From an uncultured Clostridia bacterium (GTDB lineage: Bacteria > Bacillota > Clostridia > TANB77 > CAG-508): 64,000 bases of DNA. The position numbers and the translations under genes are program-made. How positions within the stretch are numbered: the first letter of the stretch is position 1; each line of letters opens with the position of its first letter. Where the stretch lies: NCBI GenBank assembly GCA_934148985.1, contig CAKPDO010000002.1, positions 15,686 through 79,685 on the forward strand, given 5' to 3'. This document shows positions 1-8,265 of the stretch, one piece after another. The notes beneath the pieces were generated by a model. The model searched no databases and was not told the origin of the DNA. It worked only from the letters and a program-made list of their open reading frames with translations.

Positions 1-659
1 TCAGAAACTTCAACAGTTTTATTTTCAATATCAATTTTTATTTCTTTTAATAATTCTTGTTTAGGTGTGTATATCTTTAATTTTAAAATTTTCACATTTT
101 CATTATAGTTTTCTATAATTATGTCATCCTCATATAATATATCATTTCCTACTGATTTCGAACTTGTTGCATTTGTTAATTCTTTTTCATCTTGGTCATA
201 TACTTTATAGATAAATGGTGTTACATTTTGTGTATCTTTTTCACTCTCTTCAACTCTTGTTATTAATTTTGCTTTTCCGTCTTTTATTTGTAATTTTTCA
301 ATCTTCATTGTTATTTTATCTGTAATTTTTAAATTTTCATATGAAATTGTTATATCTCTATCTGATAAAACTTCGTCATTTTCCTTTGCTTCATTATTTC
401 CAGTAATCAAATACTTTACTAAGAAAAATATGTTTCCATATCCATTTGTAGAAGCATATACATTTGCTCCTCCTAAAAGTACAACCAAACATGCTGCTGT
501 TGCTAAAGCCTTTTTGTATTTTAATATATTAAATTTTTTATTTTCCATTTCAATCTCCCCCTTATAATTTTTTTTGAACAAATTATCCGCATTTCTCGAT
601 ATTACTTTATCTTCATTTAATTTTTCTTTTATAAATTTATCAATTTCTTGTTCTGTCAT
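1..659 (-). CDS. Anti-sigma factor-like membrane protein, 3' end cut by window edge
   Basis: The start ATG at 659 sits right behind the sigma factor gene, whose last codons (GGA GGT GAA TAA) supply its GGAGG ribosome site, so the two are translationally coupled. The visible 219 codons give a short acidic/basic cytoplasmic N-terminus, one membrane segment at about residues 51-68 (ALATAACLVVLLGGANVYAS), then an extracytoplasmic domain. A single-pass protein encoded directly downstream of an ECF sigma factor is normally its anti-sigma factor (RsgI/DUF4179-like arrangement). The family name is inferred from context and topology; no zinc-binding HxxxCxxC motif is seen. The C-terminus is outside the window. 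Confidence 0.7.
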   Translation of the reverse strand, partial: MTEQEIDKFIKEKLNEDKVISRNADNLFKKNYKGEIEMENKKFNILKYKKALATAACLVVLLGGANVYASTNGYGNIFFLVKYLITGNNEAKENDEVLSDRDITISYENLKITDKITMKIEKLQIKDGKAKLITRVEESEKDTQNVTPFIYKVYDQDEKELTNATSSKSVGNDILYEDDIIIENYNENVKILKLKIYTPKQELLKEIKIDIENKTVEVS

Positions 660-661
660 TT

Positions 662-1174
662 TTATTCACCTCCCTCATCTTTTAATAATTCATAAATTTT
701 CATTCTTGCTCTTGCAAGTCTTGATTTTACCGTTCCTTCTGGAATATTTAGAGTTTCTGATATTTTACTTACTGATAAGTCATTGTAATAATATAAAACT
801 GTTATTAATCTTAAATTTTCATCTATTTTATTTAGCACTTGTTCTAGTGTTGATTCTTTTTCATATATTTCATAATAATTTATTGTATCAATCTGCATTT
901 TTTCATTTATGTTTGTTATTTTTTTGTTTTTTCTTATTATATCATTACACTTATTAATTAAAATTCTGATTGCCCATGTTGAAAAGTATTCATTTTTCTC
1001 TAATTTCTTAATATTTTTATAAATACTAATTAATGTTTCTTGTAAAGCATCACAAACATCTTCATCATTTTTTAATATCGCCATTCCTGTTTTGTATAGC
1101 TTGTATTTTATTTTGTTTATCTCTCTTTCCAAGGCTTCATAATCACCTTGTTTTGCAAGCTCTAAATCCTCCAT
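662..1174 (-). CDS. ECF-type RNA polymerase sigma factor
   Basis: A 170-residue sigma-70 family protein. Region 2 lies at about residues 10-80 (includes DVCDALQETLISIYKNI and TWAIRILINKC). Region 4, with its helix-turn-helix, lies at about 115-165 (LSVSKISETLNIPEGTVKSRL). There is no region 1.1 or 3, which is typical of ECF sigma factors. The SD AAAAGGAGG precedes ATG 1174. It forms a two-gene unit with the anti-sigma gene at 659. Two copies of a TGAACC-N16-CGTCTA promoter directly upstream match the general ECF consensus, so positive autoregulation is likely. The signal it responds to cannot be read from the sequence, though the neighbouring envelope genes suggest cell-surface stress. Confidence 0.93.
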   Translation of the reverse strand: MEDLELAKQGDYEALEREINKIKYKLYKTGMAILKNDEDVCDALQETLISIYKNIKKLEKNEYFSTWAIRILINKCNDIIRKNKKITNINEKMQIDTINYYEIYEKESTLEQVLNKIDENLRLITVLYYYNDLSVSKISETLNIPEGTVKSRLARARMKIYELLKDEGGE

Positions 1175-1195
1175 TTTATCCTCCTTTTCATCTAT

Positions 1196-1223
1196 TAGAC
1201 GTATTACTTTCCTGTTTGGTTCA
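1196..1223 (-). promoter_or_regulatory. Proximal ECF-type promoter of the sigma/anti-sigma operon
   Basis: On the minus strand, -35 TGAACC (1223-1218), a 16-base spacer and -10 CGTCTA (1201-1196). This matches the ECF class (TGAAC near -35, CGTC at -10). Transcription would start only about 15 bases before the SD. Confidence 0.8.
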
Positions 1224-1254
1224 TTTTTTCTAAAAAAAACGATTCTTTTTTGAT

Positions 1255-1282
1255 TAGACGTATTACTTTCCTGTTTGGTTCA
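1255..1282 (-). promoter_or_regulatory. Distal ECF-type promoter copy
   Basis: An identical TGAACC-N16-CGTCTA element (-35 at 1282-1277, -10 at 1260-1255), exactly 59 bases upstream of the proximal one because of the tandem duplication. Confidence 0.75.
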
Positions 1283-1352
1283 TTTTTTCTAAAAAAAACG
1301 ATTCTTTTTTGAAAAGAACCGCTTTTTACATCATAAATTTTCTTAGTCTGTT

Positions 1353-2306
1353 TTATACGAAGCTTTTTAATAGCTCCCCTAATGCCTTTTTCTCATTTAA
1401 TCTTTTAATTGTTTCAGCAAATAAAGGTGCAATTGACACTACCTTTATTTTATCAATTTTCTTTTCATCTGTTAATGGAATTGTATTTGTTATAACCAAT
1501 TCTTTTATTGGTGAATTTTTAATTCTTTCTATAGCTGGACCTGATAGAACTCCATGAGTACAAGCTGCATAAACAGATTTTGCACCAAATTCGTTCAATA
1601 CTCTTACAGTTTCCATCATAGAACCTGCCGTATCAATTTCATCATCAAATATTATTGCATTTTTTCCTTTTACATCTCCTATAATGGTTGTCCCAATTGC
1701 TTTATCATTATTTCCATCTCTCCTTTTATCTAGCATAGCAATAGGACATCCAAAAAATGTAGAATATTTATACGCTTTTTTTGAACTTCCAGCATCTGTT
1801 GCAACTATAACTTTATTTTCCAATTTCTTTTCATCGAAATATTTTTCTAAAAGCCTTTCTGCTGTAAGCCTATCGCAATTAATATTATTGAAATATGCTT
1901 GTATTGCTGGATTATGCAAATCACAAGTTATTACTCTTGTAGCTCCTGCTGCCTCAATCAATTGTGCCATAAGTTTAGCCGTTATAGGTACACGTGGTTG
2001 ATCTTTTTTGTCTGACCTAGAATACATATAATATGGGATTACAACATTTATTTCTCTTGCTGATGCTCTTTTTGCTGCATCTATTGTTATTAATAATTCC
2101 ATTATTCTTTCATTTACTGGAGGAGTTGCGCTTTGTACTAAATATACATCATAGTCCCTTACTGTTTCTAGTATTTGTACAAAATTATTATCATTTTTAA
2201 ATTTCATTCTGTTTATTTTTCCCATAGGTATTTTTAAATAGTCACAGATTTCTTTTGTAAAAGGTTCCGAAGCTTCACTGCAAGCAAATATTTTTATTTT
2301 TTCCAT
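1353..2306 (-). CDS. prs: Ribose-phosphate pyrophosphokinase
   Basis: Makes PRPP from ribose-5-phosphate and ATP for nucleotide, His and Trp synthesis, in the cytoplasm. The 317 residues match the family length. Visible motifs are the flexible-loop region YSRSDKKD at about 95-102, TCDLHN with the metal/ATP histidine near 131, and the PRPP loop IIFDDEIDTAGSM at about 218-230. The second pair of Pro/Arg-rich motifs (PRVPITAKLMAQLIEAAGATRV) is also present. The gene starts with no gap after the glycosyltransferase stop codon (2307-2309). Its association with a polysaccharide locus is unusual but PRPP is also used in some surface-sugar pathways. The identification is firm. Confidence 0.95.
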   Translation of the reverse strand: MEKIKIFACSEASEPFTKEICDYLKIPMGKINRMKFKNDNNFVQILETVRDYDVYLVQSATPPVNERIMELLITIDAAKRASAREINVVIPYYMYSRSDKKDQPRVPITAKLMAQLIEAAGATRVITCDLHNPAIQAYFNNINCDRLTAERLLEKYFDEKKLENKVIVATDAGSSKKAYKYSTFFGCPIAMLDKRRDGNNDKAIGTTIIGDVKGKNAIIFDDEIDTAGSMMETVRVLNEFGAKSVYAACTHGVLSGPAIERIKNSPIKELVITNTIPLTDEKKIDKIKVVSIAPLFAETIKRLNEKKALGELLKSFV

Positions 2307-3273
2307 TTAATCTTTTCCTTTCATTTTATCTTCTTCACTTTTTAATTTTTTATATCTATCAGCGTAATTATTTAAATTTATTTCAAAATTTCTTCTACTT
2401 TCTCTTATTATATTGTCTAATATTAACCCCCCGAAAAAAGCTTGAACTGCACCTATAAAGAAAAATACACTTGCAACAAATGATGGCATTTTAGGTACTA
2501 GCCCTGTTTTTACATAGTCTATTAAAACTGGCGTTAAAAAGCCCAAACCTATCAAAGACAATATCATTGATACCCAAATAAAGAATGAAAATGGTTTATA
2601 ATTTTTATATAATGCTAATATAGTTTTTATTACTTTAAATCCATCAGAATATGTGTTTAATTTTGATACACTTCCTTTTGGCCTGTCACGATATTCTATG
2701 ATAACATTTTCCACTCCCATATTTTTGTCTAAAGTATGAATTGTCATTTCAGTTTCAATTTCAAACCCCTTTGATAATACTGGAAAAGTTTTTACAAATT
2801 GATAACTAAAAGCTCTATATCCTGTCATTACATCTCTAATATCACTTTTGTATATCATATTTATTAACTTACGAACTAAAACATTTCCTAAATTATGAAA
2901 CGGTCTTTTATTTTCTGTAAAATATGTTGATGAAAGCCTGTCCCCTACAACCATATCTGCATTTCTTTCCAATACTGCTTGACACATTTCTTTTGCTTTT
3001 TCAGCTGGATATGTATCATCTCCATCTGTCATTATATAACATTCGGCGTCAATATCTCTAAACATACTTCGAATTACATTTCCTTTTCCTTGTTTTCTTT
3101 CATATCTAACTATAGCTCCGAGCTTTTCTTGCTATTTCATCTGTTCCGTCTTTTGAATTGTTATCATACACATAAATTGTTGCTTCTGGAAGTTCTCTTT
3201 TAAAATCTTCTATAACTTTTTCTATAGTTTTACTCTCATTATAACATGGTATTAGTACCGCTATTTTGTCCAT
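2307..3273 (-). CDS. GT2 glycosyltransferase (polyprenol-phosphate type) interrupted by one extra C (+1 frameshift at CGG-A)
   Basis: The zero frame starts at ATG 3273 (MDKIAVLIPCYNESKTIEKV) after AAAGGA and ends at a TAG soon after codon 52. The +1 frame then continues to TAA 2307-2309. The length is 967 bases, 322 codons plus one. The fusion reads ...EIARKA-G-AIVRYERKQGKGNV..., with the DGDDTYPAE nucleotide-sugar/metal motif intact. Two C-terminal membrane segments follow (FFIWVSMILSLIGLGFL; FVASVFFFIGAVQAFFGG). The disrupting codon is CGG at 3120-3118 followed by A; skipping its C restores GGA (Gly), the residue I expect in the GA-V-R-E region of this family. It is otherwise undamaged. It may be a recoded gene, a fresh mutation or an assembly error. 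Confidence 0.8.
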
Positions 3274-3312
3274 TTTTCGATCCTTTCTTTTGAGTATCAA
3301 TCTCAAACATAC

Positions 3313-5103
3313 TTATTCTACACATCCGTCAATTTCTTCTTCTCTAAATGTTAAACCTATTAATACTGGCAAAGTTGTAAATAAACTATATACATATCTA
3401 TATTCACAAAATACAGGAGATGCAATTGTAGTTAGCCATAATATTATTAAAGGCATATATAAAAGAAAATATTTATATCTCTTTTTATATAATTCATATA
3501 CTAACATAATAAGTGCCACCCAAAATGTAAATCCTACACTAAATATCATAGAAATTATTGGTATTTCTCTTTCATCTATTATGCTATCAAATTTTTCTAA
3601 TAATTCAATATTCACAATTGGATTTTCACGTATATCTAATTCTTCTGTCTCTCTGGCATTTCCTCTAGAAACGACCCAATGTTTTGCTTCTGGATACCAA
3701 TATCCATAGCTTCCACATAAAAATGACTCTATTGTATCTCTAGGGAATTCTATTGCTAATTTTATATACAATTTTACCAAATCAATTTTATCTTCTTCAA
3801 ATGCTTTGTTATCAAAATTATCTTTTACCGGGTCTGATACATGAGAATTATATTTTTCTCCTAAGTTTTCAACTGGTAAATATTTATAAATCATATCTTT
3901 TTCTTCTTGAGATAATTTATCATTTTTATATTTACTTATTCTTGCAAATTGCTGTAACGGTATTGATAAAGCTTCTCTTGCTGACCCCTCTTTTATATCT
4001 AATATAGAAAATACAGGGCCTTTCCATATTGCATAACTTGCTAAAACTATAATTGATACAATAAAAAGAGGTTTATAATATTTTTTGGCTACAATAAACA
4101 TAATTGGTATTGTTAATACAACTACATATAGTCCATTATTCCTTAATAGCATTGTAAGTATCATACTAATTACCAATAATACTGTTTTCTTCTTGTTTTT
4201 AAAAAATTCATCTTGATTTATTGTTAATTCTGCCAATATTGTTATAAAAATTGTCATTGAAATTGCAAATGGTATATCCTTCCACATTGTTATACTATAC
4301 ATTCCATGTACTGGATAAAATGCATAAAATATAAATGCCACTATCCTAACTTTCAAACTTACATTTTTCTTTGCCATATAATATATTGCCCAAGAAAATG
4401 TTGCTGATAAAGCTAACATTTGTAATACACTATATATTGCAACACCAATGTTATTATTTTTTAATAAACTTCCTATATTCATTGGAATTGCAATTATAAG
4501 TGTATGTAATACCGGATGATGATTAGTTAGTTGTATCTTAAATAAACTTTGATAAACTTGTCCCATAGAATCTGCTGTAAGTTTTCCGGGAAAATAATTT
4601 AGAAAATATGGTAACCAAGCAATAAAGATTAAGCCCCAAATTAAGAAAAATGATTTTTTATTACATATAAAAAATTTATATACTTTATTTTTTATTTTAA
4701 CTTCATCAAATTTCAAAAATACATTTGCTAATACGCTAAAAAATATTGTCAAATACCCTATAAATATTACCACAGATTTTAAAACTGTAGACCAACTATT
4801 TATAATTCCACTTAAATCACCATATAAGTCAATACTTTTTCCAATTACTTCAAGTATCGCAAGAACAAGCGATAACACAAAAGTAAATATTTTTAACCTT
4901 TTATTTTTATTTTCTCCTATCTTTTTTAACATCCAATAGATAATTATAAAAACAGCTACCAGTGCTACAGAATTTCCATTTAATGATTGTGAAATTGCAA
5001 TTTCTTTGCTCATATTAATGCAAAATAAAGCGGCAACCATACTTGACATTATTCCTGCAATAAACTTCTTTAAATATTTTATAAGGGCTTCTTTTTTCCA
5101 CAT
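3313..5103 (-). CDS. Multi-pass membrane protein, DUF6020-like
   Basis: A 596-residue integral membrane protein with roughly a dozen hydrophobic segments. Between segments it carries the conserved-looking blocks LPYFLNYFPGKLTADSMGQ, NHHPVLHTLI and WKDIPFA, and a large extracytoplasmic loop with CGSYGYWYPEAKHWV. The pattern resembles DUF6020 proteins, polytopic proteins found in Clostridia envelope loci and thought to be glycosyltransferase-like (GT-C type). The activity is not known. SD AAAGGA precedes ATG 5103. It lies between the GtrII-like and GT2 genes, so a role in transferring sugars or decorations outside the membrane is inferred. Confidence 0.7.
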   Translation of the reverse strand: MWKKEALIKYLKKFIAGIMSSMVAALFCINMSKEIAISQSLNGNSVALVAVFIIIYWMLKKIGENKNKRLKIFTFVLSLVLAILEVIGKSIDLYGDLSGIINSWSTVLKSVVIFIGYLTIFFSVLANVFLKFDEVKIKNKVYKFFICNKKSFFLIWGLIFIAWLPYFLNYFPGKLTADSMGQVYQSLFKIQLTNHHPVLHTLIIAIPMNIGSLLKNNNIGVAIYSVLQMLALSATFSWAIYYMAKKNVSLKVRIVAFIFYAFYPVHGMYSITMWKDIPFAISMTIFITILAELTINQDEFFKNKKKTVLLVISMILTMLLRNNGLYVVVLTIPIMFIVAKKYYKPLFIVSIIVLASYAIWKGPVFSILDIKEGSAREALSIPLQQFARISKYKNDKLSQEEKDMIYKYLPVENLGEKYNSHVSDPVKDNFDNKAFEEDKIDLVKLYIKLAIEFPRDTIESFLCGSYGYWYPEAKHWVVSRGNARETEELDIRENPIVNIELLEKFDSIIDEREIPIISMIFSVGFTFWVALIMLVYELYKKRYKYFLLYMPLIILWLTTIASPVFCEYRYVYSLFTTLPVLIGLTFREEEIDGCVE

Positions 5104-5159
5104 TATTATTATTTCCTTTCAACTTTTATTACTACATATAAACTTTAAATTTTTGTATT

Positions 5160-6666
5160 CTAATATAAACATAAGTATAACGTATTTTCCTCAAAAATCA
5201 ATTGCTCCGAATTATATGTTCTCCAATTATAATTTAAAAATTCTTGTCTTATTTTTTCTGGCACTTCTGCTCTTTGGAAAGTTTTTCCACTATAAAATTC
5301 AAGGACTTCAATTGCTGACCAATCTATTACCATACTTCTTACATTTGCACTTTCAAGTTCTGGTTGTCCAACATAATATGTTGATGATGATTTGTCATAT
5401 GCTATTCCTATGTTTTTTATTTCTATACCTGTTTTTTCTTGATATTCATATATTTCATCTAATACAGAAATAGCAACATTTTTATCAAGATATCCTGTTG
5501 CAATATTCTCTGTAGATGTTCTTATAAAATACATCGCATTTAAAAATACCATTCCGAATTGATGCTACAGCTAATATTTGTTTAAACCAATTTATCTTCT
5601 TTTCTTCAAATTTCACTATTATATATAAAATAAGTATAGGTATAATCGCTGCATAACTTAATACCATTCTAGGCTCTATATATTGTTGTTCTCGAGGAGT
5701 TGCCATTACTGGTAATAGAGGCATGAAAAATGCCAAAATACCTAGCATTATATATTCTATAATAGAAAATTTTTCCCTTGTTTTAAAAATTATCAATATA
5801 TACCATAGAGTTATTAGACCTATTATTGCAATATATAAATATTTTGGTAAAAGTTTAAATGAGAACATCATTGTTGTTCCAAAATTATATGTAGTATATA
5901 TAATATCATTTATACTTGGAATTGACGCTTTCCTCATTTTATTATCTACAAATATTTGTATAATTTTTATAGATATTAAATTTATTACAAAGGCACTTCC
6001 ATAGAATATTCCTATTATTAAAGCCTCTTTTACAATTTTCTTTATATCTCCTTTATTTCTATATGTTTCCATTATTAATGCTAATAGCACAAACAAAGAA
6101 ATTGTTGATTGATATGCAAATGATGATAATAATACCAATATAAAGCTAATGATATATCTATGTTTTACCTCTGAATTAAACACACAAGCGCCTATTACAG
6201 AAAGTAATATTGCAAACATCATAATTCCAGATTCTGCAAACATAAACATTTCACAACTTGAAAAATTAAATATAATTGAAAAAGTTAAAGTTCCAATTAA
6301 AATATTCCAACTAATTGATTTTTCTTTTTTCATTAATTTTAATATATATTTATACAGAATATACCAAGCACTTGCTGCTATAATAATCCCAATAAAAGAC
6401 AATATTTTTAAATTAGTTAATAAAGTAATATCTAATATTTTAGCTATCCATAACTCAAGTGCTCCAAAAAATCTAGCCGAAGCTAAGAAATGTAATATAT
6501 AATTATCATATCCATATGCATATAAGCAATAAGTATCGGCTGCAAAATGTATTCTTAAAAAGTTTGTACAAACTATAAATGAAAAAAACACCATCACTAT
6601 AAATACATATATACTATTTTTATGTTCTAAAATCAGGTTTTTAATATCTTGTATCTTTGATTTCAT
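5160..6666 (-). CDS. GtrII-like membrane glucosyltransferase interrupted by one extra C (+1 frameshift at CGG-A)
   Basis: The zero frame from ATG 6666 encodes a polytopic protein with an early acidic loop (AADTYCLYAYGYDNYIL) and about ten membrane segments, a layout resembling the GtrII glucosyltransferase family (PF14264). At codon 371 the sequence ATT-CGG-A (CGG at 5556-5554) shifts the frame, and the zero frame stops about 23 codons later. Dropping the C gives ...VASI-G-MVFLNAMYFIRTSTENI..., which continues the last membrane segment and a soluble C-terminal domain to TAG at 5160. Total length is 502 codons plus one base. Both halves look intact, so this is one gene, either recoded or recently mutated. 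The family assignment is moderate. Confidence 0.7.
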
Positions 6667-6732
6667 ATTTTTATTTTTATGATATATTTAAATTAAATAA
6701 TCATTATCTCCTTTTCTCATTTTTTCTCCCAA

Positions 6733-7509
6733 CTACATTTCTTCAGCAAATTTTCTTTGTAATTTGTGGAATATTAAATATCCAATAATGCATAATGCTA
6801 TACTTATAACAAATACAACAGCCAATGATTTTAACTCTGGCATTTGTTTATAGTAAAATATATTTCTATATCCATTTATTATATATGTCATAGGATTATA
6901 TTTAATAATCCATTGAAAACTCTCTGGTATTTGTCCTGGTGCATATACTACTGGAGTTGCATAAAATAGTAATTGTAACGCAATTCCTATAAAATGCTGT
7001 AAATCTCTAAAATACACAGTTACACTTGAAACTATAAACGAAATACCAATCAATAAAAAATATTGTATAAGTAGTACAATAGGATAAAATACTATGTATT
7101 TGGAAATTCCAACACCATAAGCAAGTACAAATGCCATAATAATTAGTGTTGAAATCATAAAATTTACCATCTCACTTGTTACAACAGATATTGGTAATAT
7201 TTCTCGAGGGAAATATACTTTTTTTACTATATTTCCATTTTCAATAATTGTAAATGACGTTCTTGATATTGCTGTTGAAAAAAATGTCCAAGGAATTAAA
7301 CCACAACAAATAAAAACTGTGTAGTTCTCAATTCCATCTCCTCTCATTAAAAGAGGAAAAACTAATGCATATACTGCAATTTGTAAAAGCGGATTCAAAA
7401 ATGACCACATTACTCCTAAAATAGAATTTTTATATTTTCCTCTAATATCTTTACTTATACTTGTCTTCAATAGTTCTCTATAATCATATAAGCTCTTAAA
7501 AAAATTCAT
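6733..7509 (-). CDS. ABC-2 type polysaccharide export permease (Wzm-like)
   Basis: A 258-residue permease with six membrane segments. The N-terminus has the amphipathic entry sequence typical of Wzm/TagG (LLKTSISKDIRGKYKNSILGVMWSFLNPLLQ). It pairs with the ATPase directly upstream (15-base gap) and together they would export a lipid-linked polysaccharide or teichoic acid chain. SD AGGAGG precedes ATG 7509. The substrate is presumably the glycan made by the surrounding glycosyltransferases. Confidence 0.9.
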   Translation of the reverse strand: MNFFKSLYDYRELLKTSISKDIRGKYKNSILGVMWSFLNPLLQIAVYALVFPLLMRGDGIENYTVFICCGLIPWTFFSTAISRTSFTIIENGNIVKKVYFPREILPISVVTSEMVNFMISTLIIMAFVLAYGVGISKYIVFYPIVLLIQYFLLIGISFIVSSVTVYFRDLQHFIGIALQLLFYATPVVYAPGQIPESFQWIIKYNPMTYIINGYRNIFYYKQMPELKSLAVVFVISIALCIIGYLIFHKLQRKFAEEM

Positions 7510-7523
7510 TACTACTCCTCCTA

Positions 7524-8264
7524 TTACTTTGTTTCTTCTAGGTATTTTTCAATTACTGCATCAGTCTTCCCATCCATTTTAATTTGTCCATTGCTAATCC
7601 ATACAGACCTATCACATAATTCTTTTGCTGAGCCCAAACTATGTGTAACAAATACCATTGTTTTTCCCTCTTTTTTTAATTCTTTCATTTTATTAATACA
7701 TTTTAGCTGAAAATGTTGATCTCCTACAGAAAGTATTTCATCGACTAACAAAATATCAGCATCAACATTTATTGCAACAGCAAAAGCTAATCTCATGAAC
7801 ATTCCAGATGAATATGTTCTTACAGGATTATCAATATAATCTCTTAGTTCAGAAAATTCTATTATTTGTTCCAATCTATTATCAATTTCCTTTTTTGTTA
7901 ATCCAAATATTGATGCATTGAAATAAATATTTTCTCTTCCTGAAAAATCGGCATGGAAACCTGCCCCTAACTCTAATAATGATGTTAGTTTTCCATTAGT
8001 TACAATTTTGCCTTTATTAGGATATATAATTTTTGTCATTAATTTTAGTAAAGTTGATTTTCCACTACCATTTACACCTATTAATGCCACAGCTTCACCT
8101 TTTTTTATGTTTAGGTTAATATCTTTTAAAACTTCACGGACTTCTTTTCTATTTCTTTTCCAAAAAAGCATTTTTTCTTTTAAGCTGTTTGCTTTGTCTA
8201 AATATACATCAAATGTTTTATATACATCTTTTACTTCTATTGCATATTCTTCTTCGTTTTTCAC
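7524..8264 (-). CDS. ABC polysaccharide export ATPase (Wzt/TagH-like, short form)
   Basis: A 246-residue ATPase. Walker A is GVNGSGKST (63-71), the signature is YSSGM (151-155), Walker B ILLVDE (171-176) and the switch His is in VTHS (about 208). The LLELGAGFHADFSGRENIYFNASIFG block is characteristic of polysaccharide/teichoic acid exporters. It lacks the C-terminal carbohydrate-binding domain of long Wzt proteins, so export probably does not depend on recognising a chain terminator. It starts with GTG at 8264 behind GGGAGG, just past the upstream gene's TAG (8268-8266). Confidence 0.92.
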   Translation of the reverse strand: MKNEEEYAIEVKDVYKTFDVYLDKANSLKEKMLFWKRNRKEVREVLKDINLNIKKGEAVALIGVNGSGKSTLLKLMTKIIYPNKGKIVTNGKLTSLLELGAGFHADFSGRENIYFNASIFGLTKKEIDNRLEQIIEFSELRDYIDNPVRTYSSGMFMRLAFAVAINVDADILLVDEILSVGDQHFQLKCINKMKELKKEGKTMVFVTHSLGSAKELCDRSVWISNGQIKMDGKTDAVIEKYLEETK

Positions 8265-8265
8265 T

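Larger units (their letters stand above)
1194..1311 (-). repeat. Perfect tandem duplication of a 59-bp promoter unit
   Basis: Positions 1194-1252 and 1253-1311 are identical. Each unit contains, on the minus strand, a complete ECF-type promoter, so the sigma operon has twin promoters in series. The perfect identity indicates a recent duplication or a duplication kept by selection. Confidence 0.95.

Noticed and set aside
1194..1311. Two-unit CRISPR-like array
   Set aside because: The units are adjacent with no spacers, and each contains a promoter; it is a tandem duplication.
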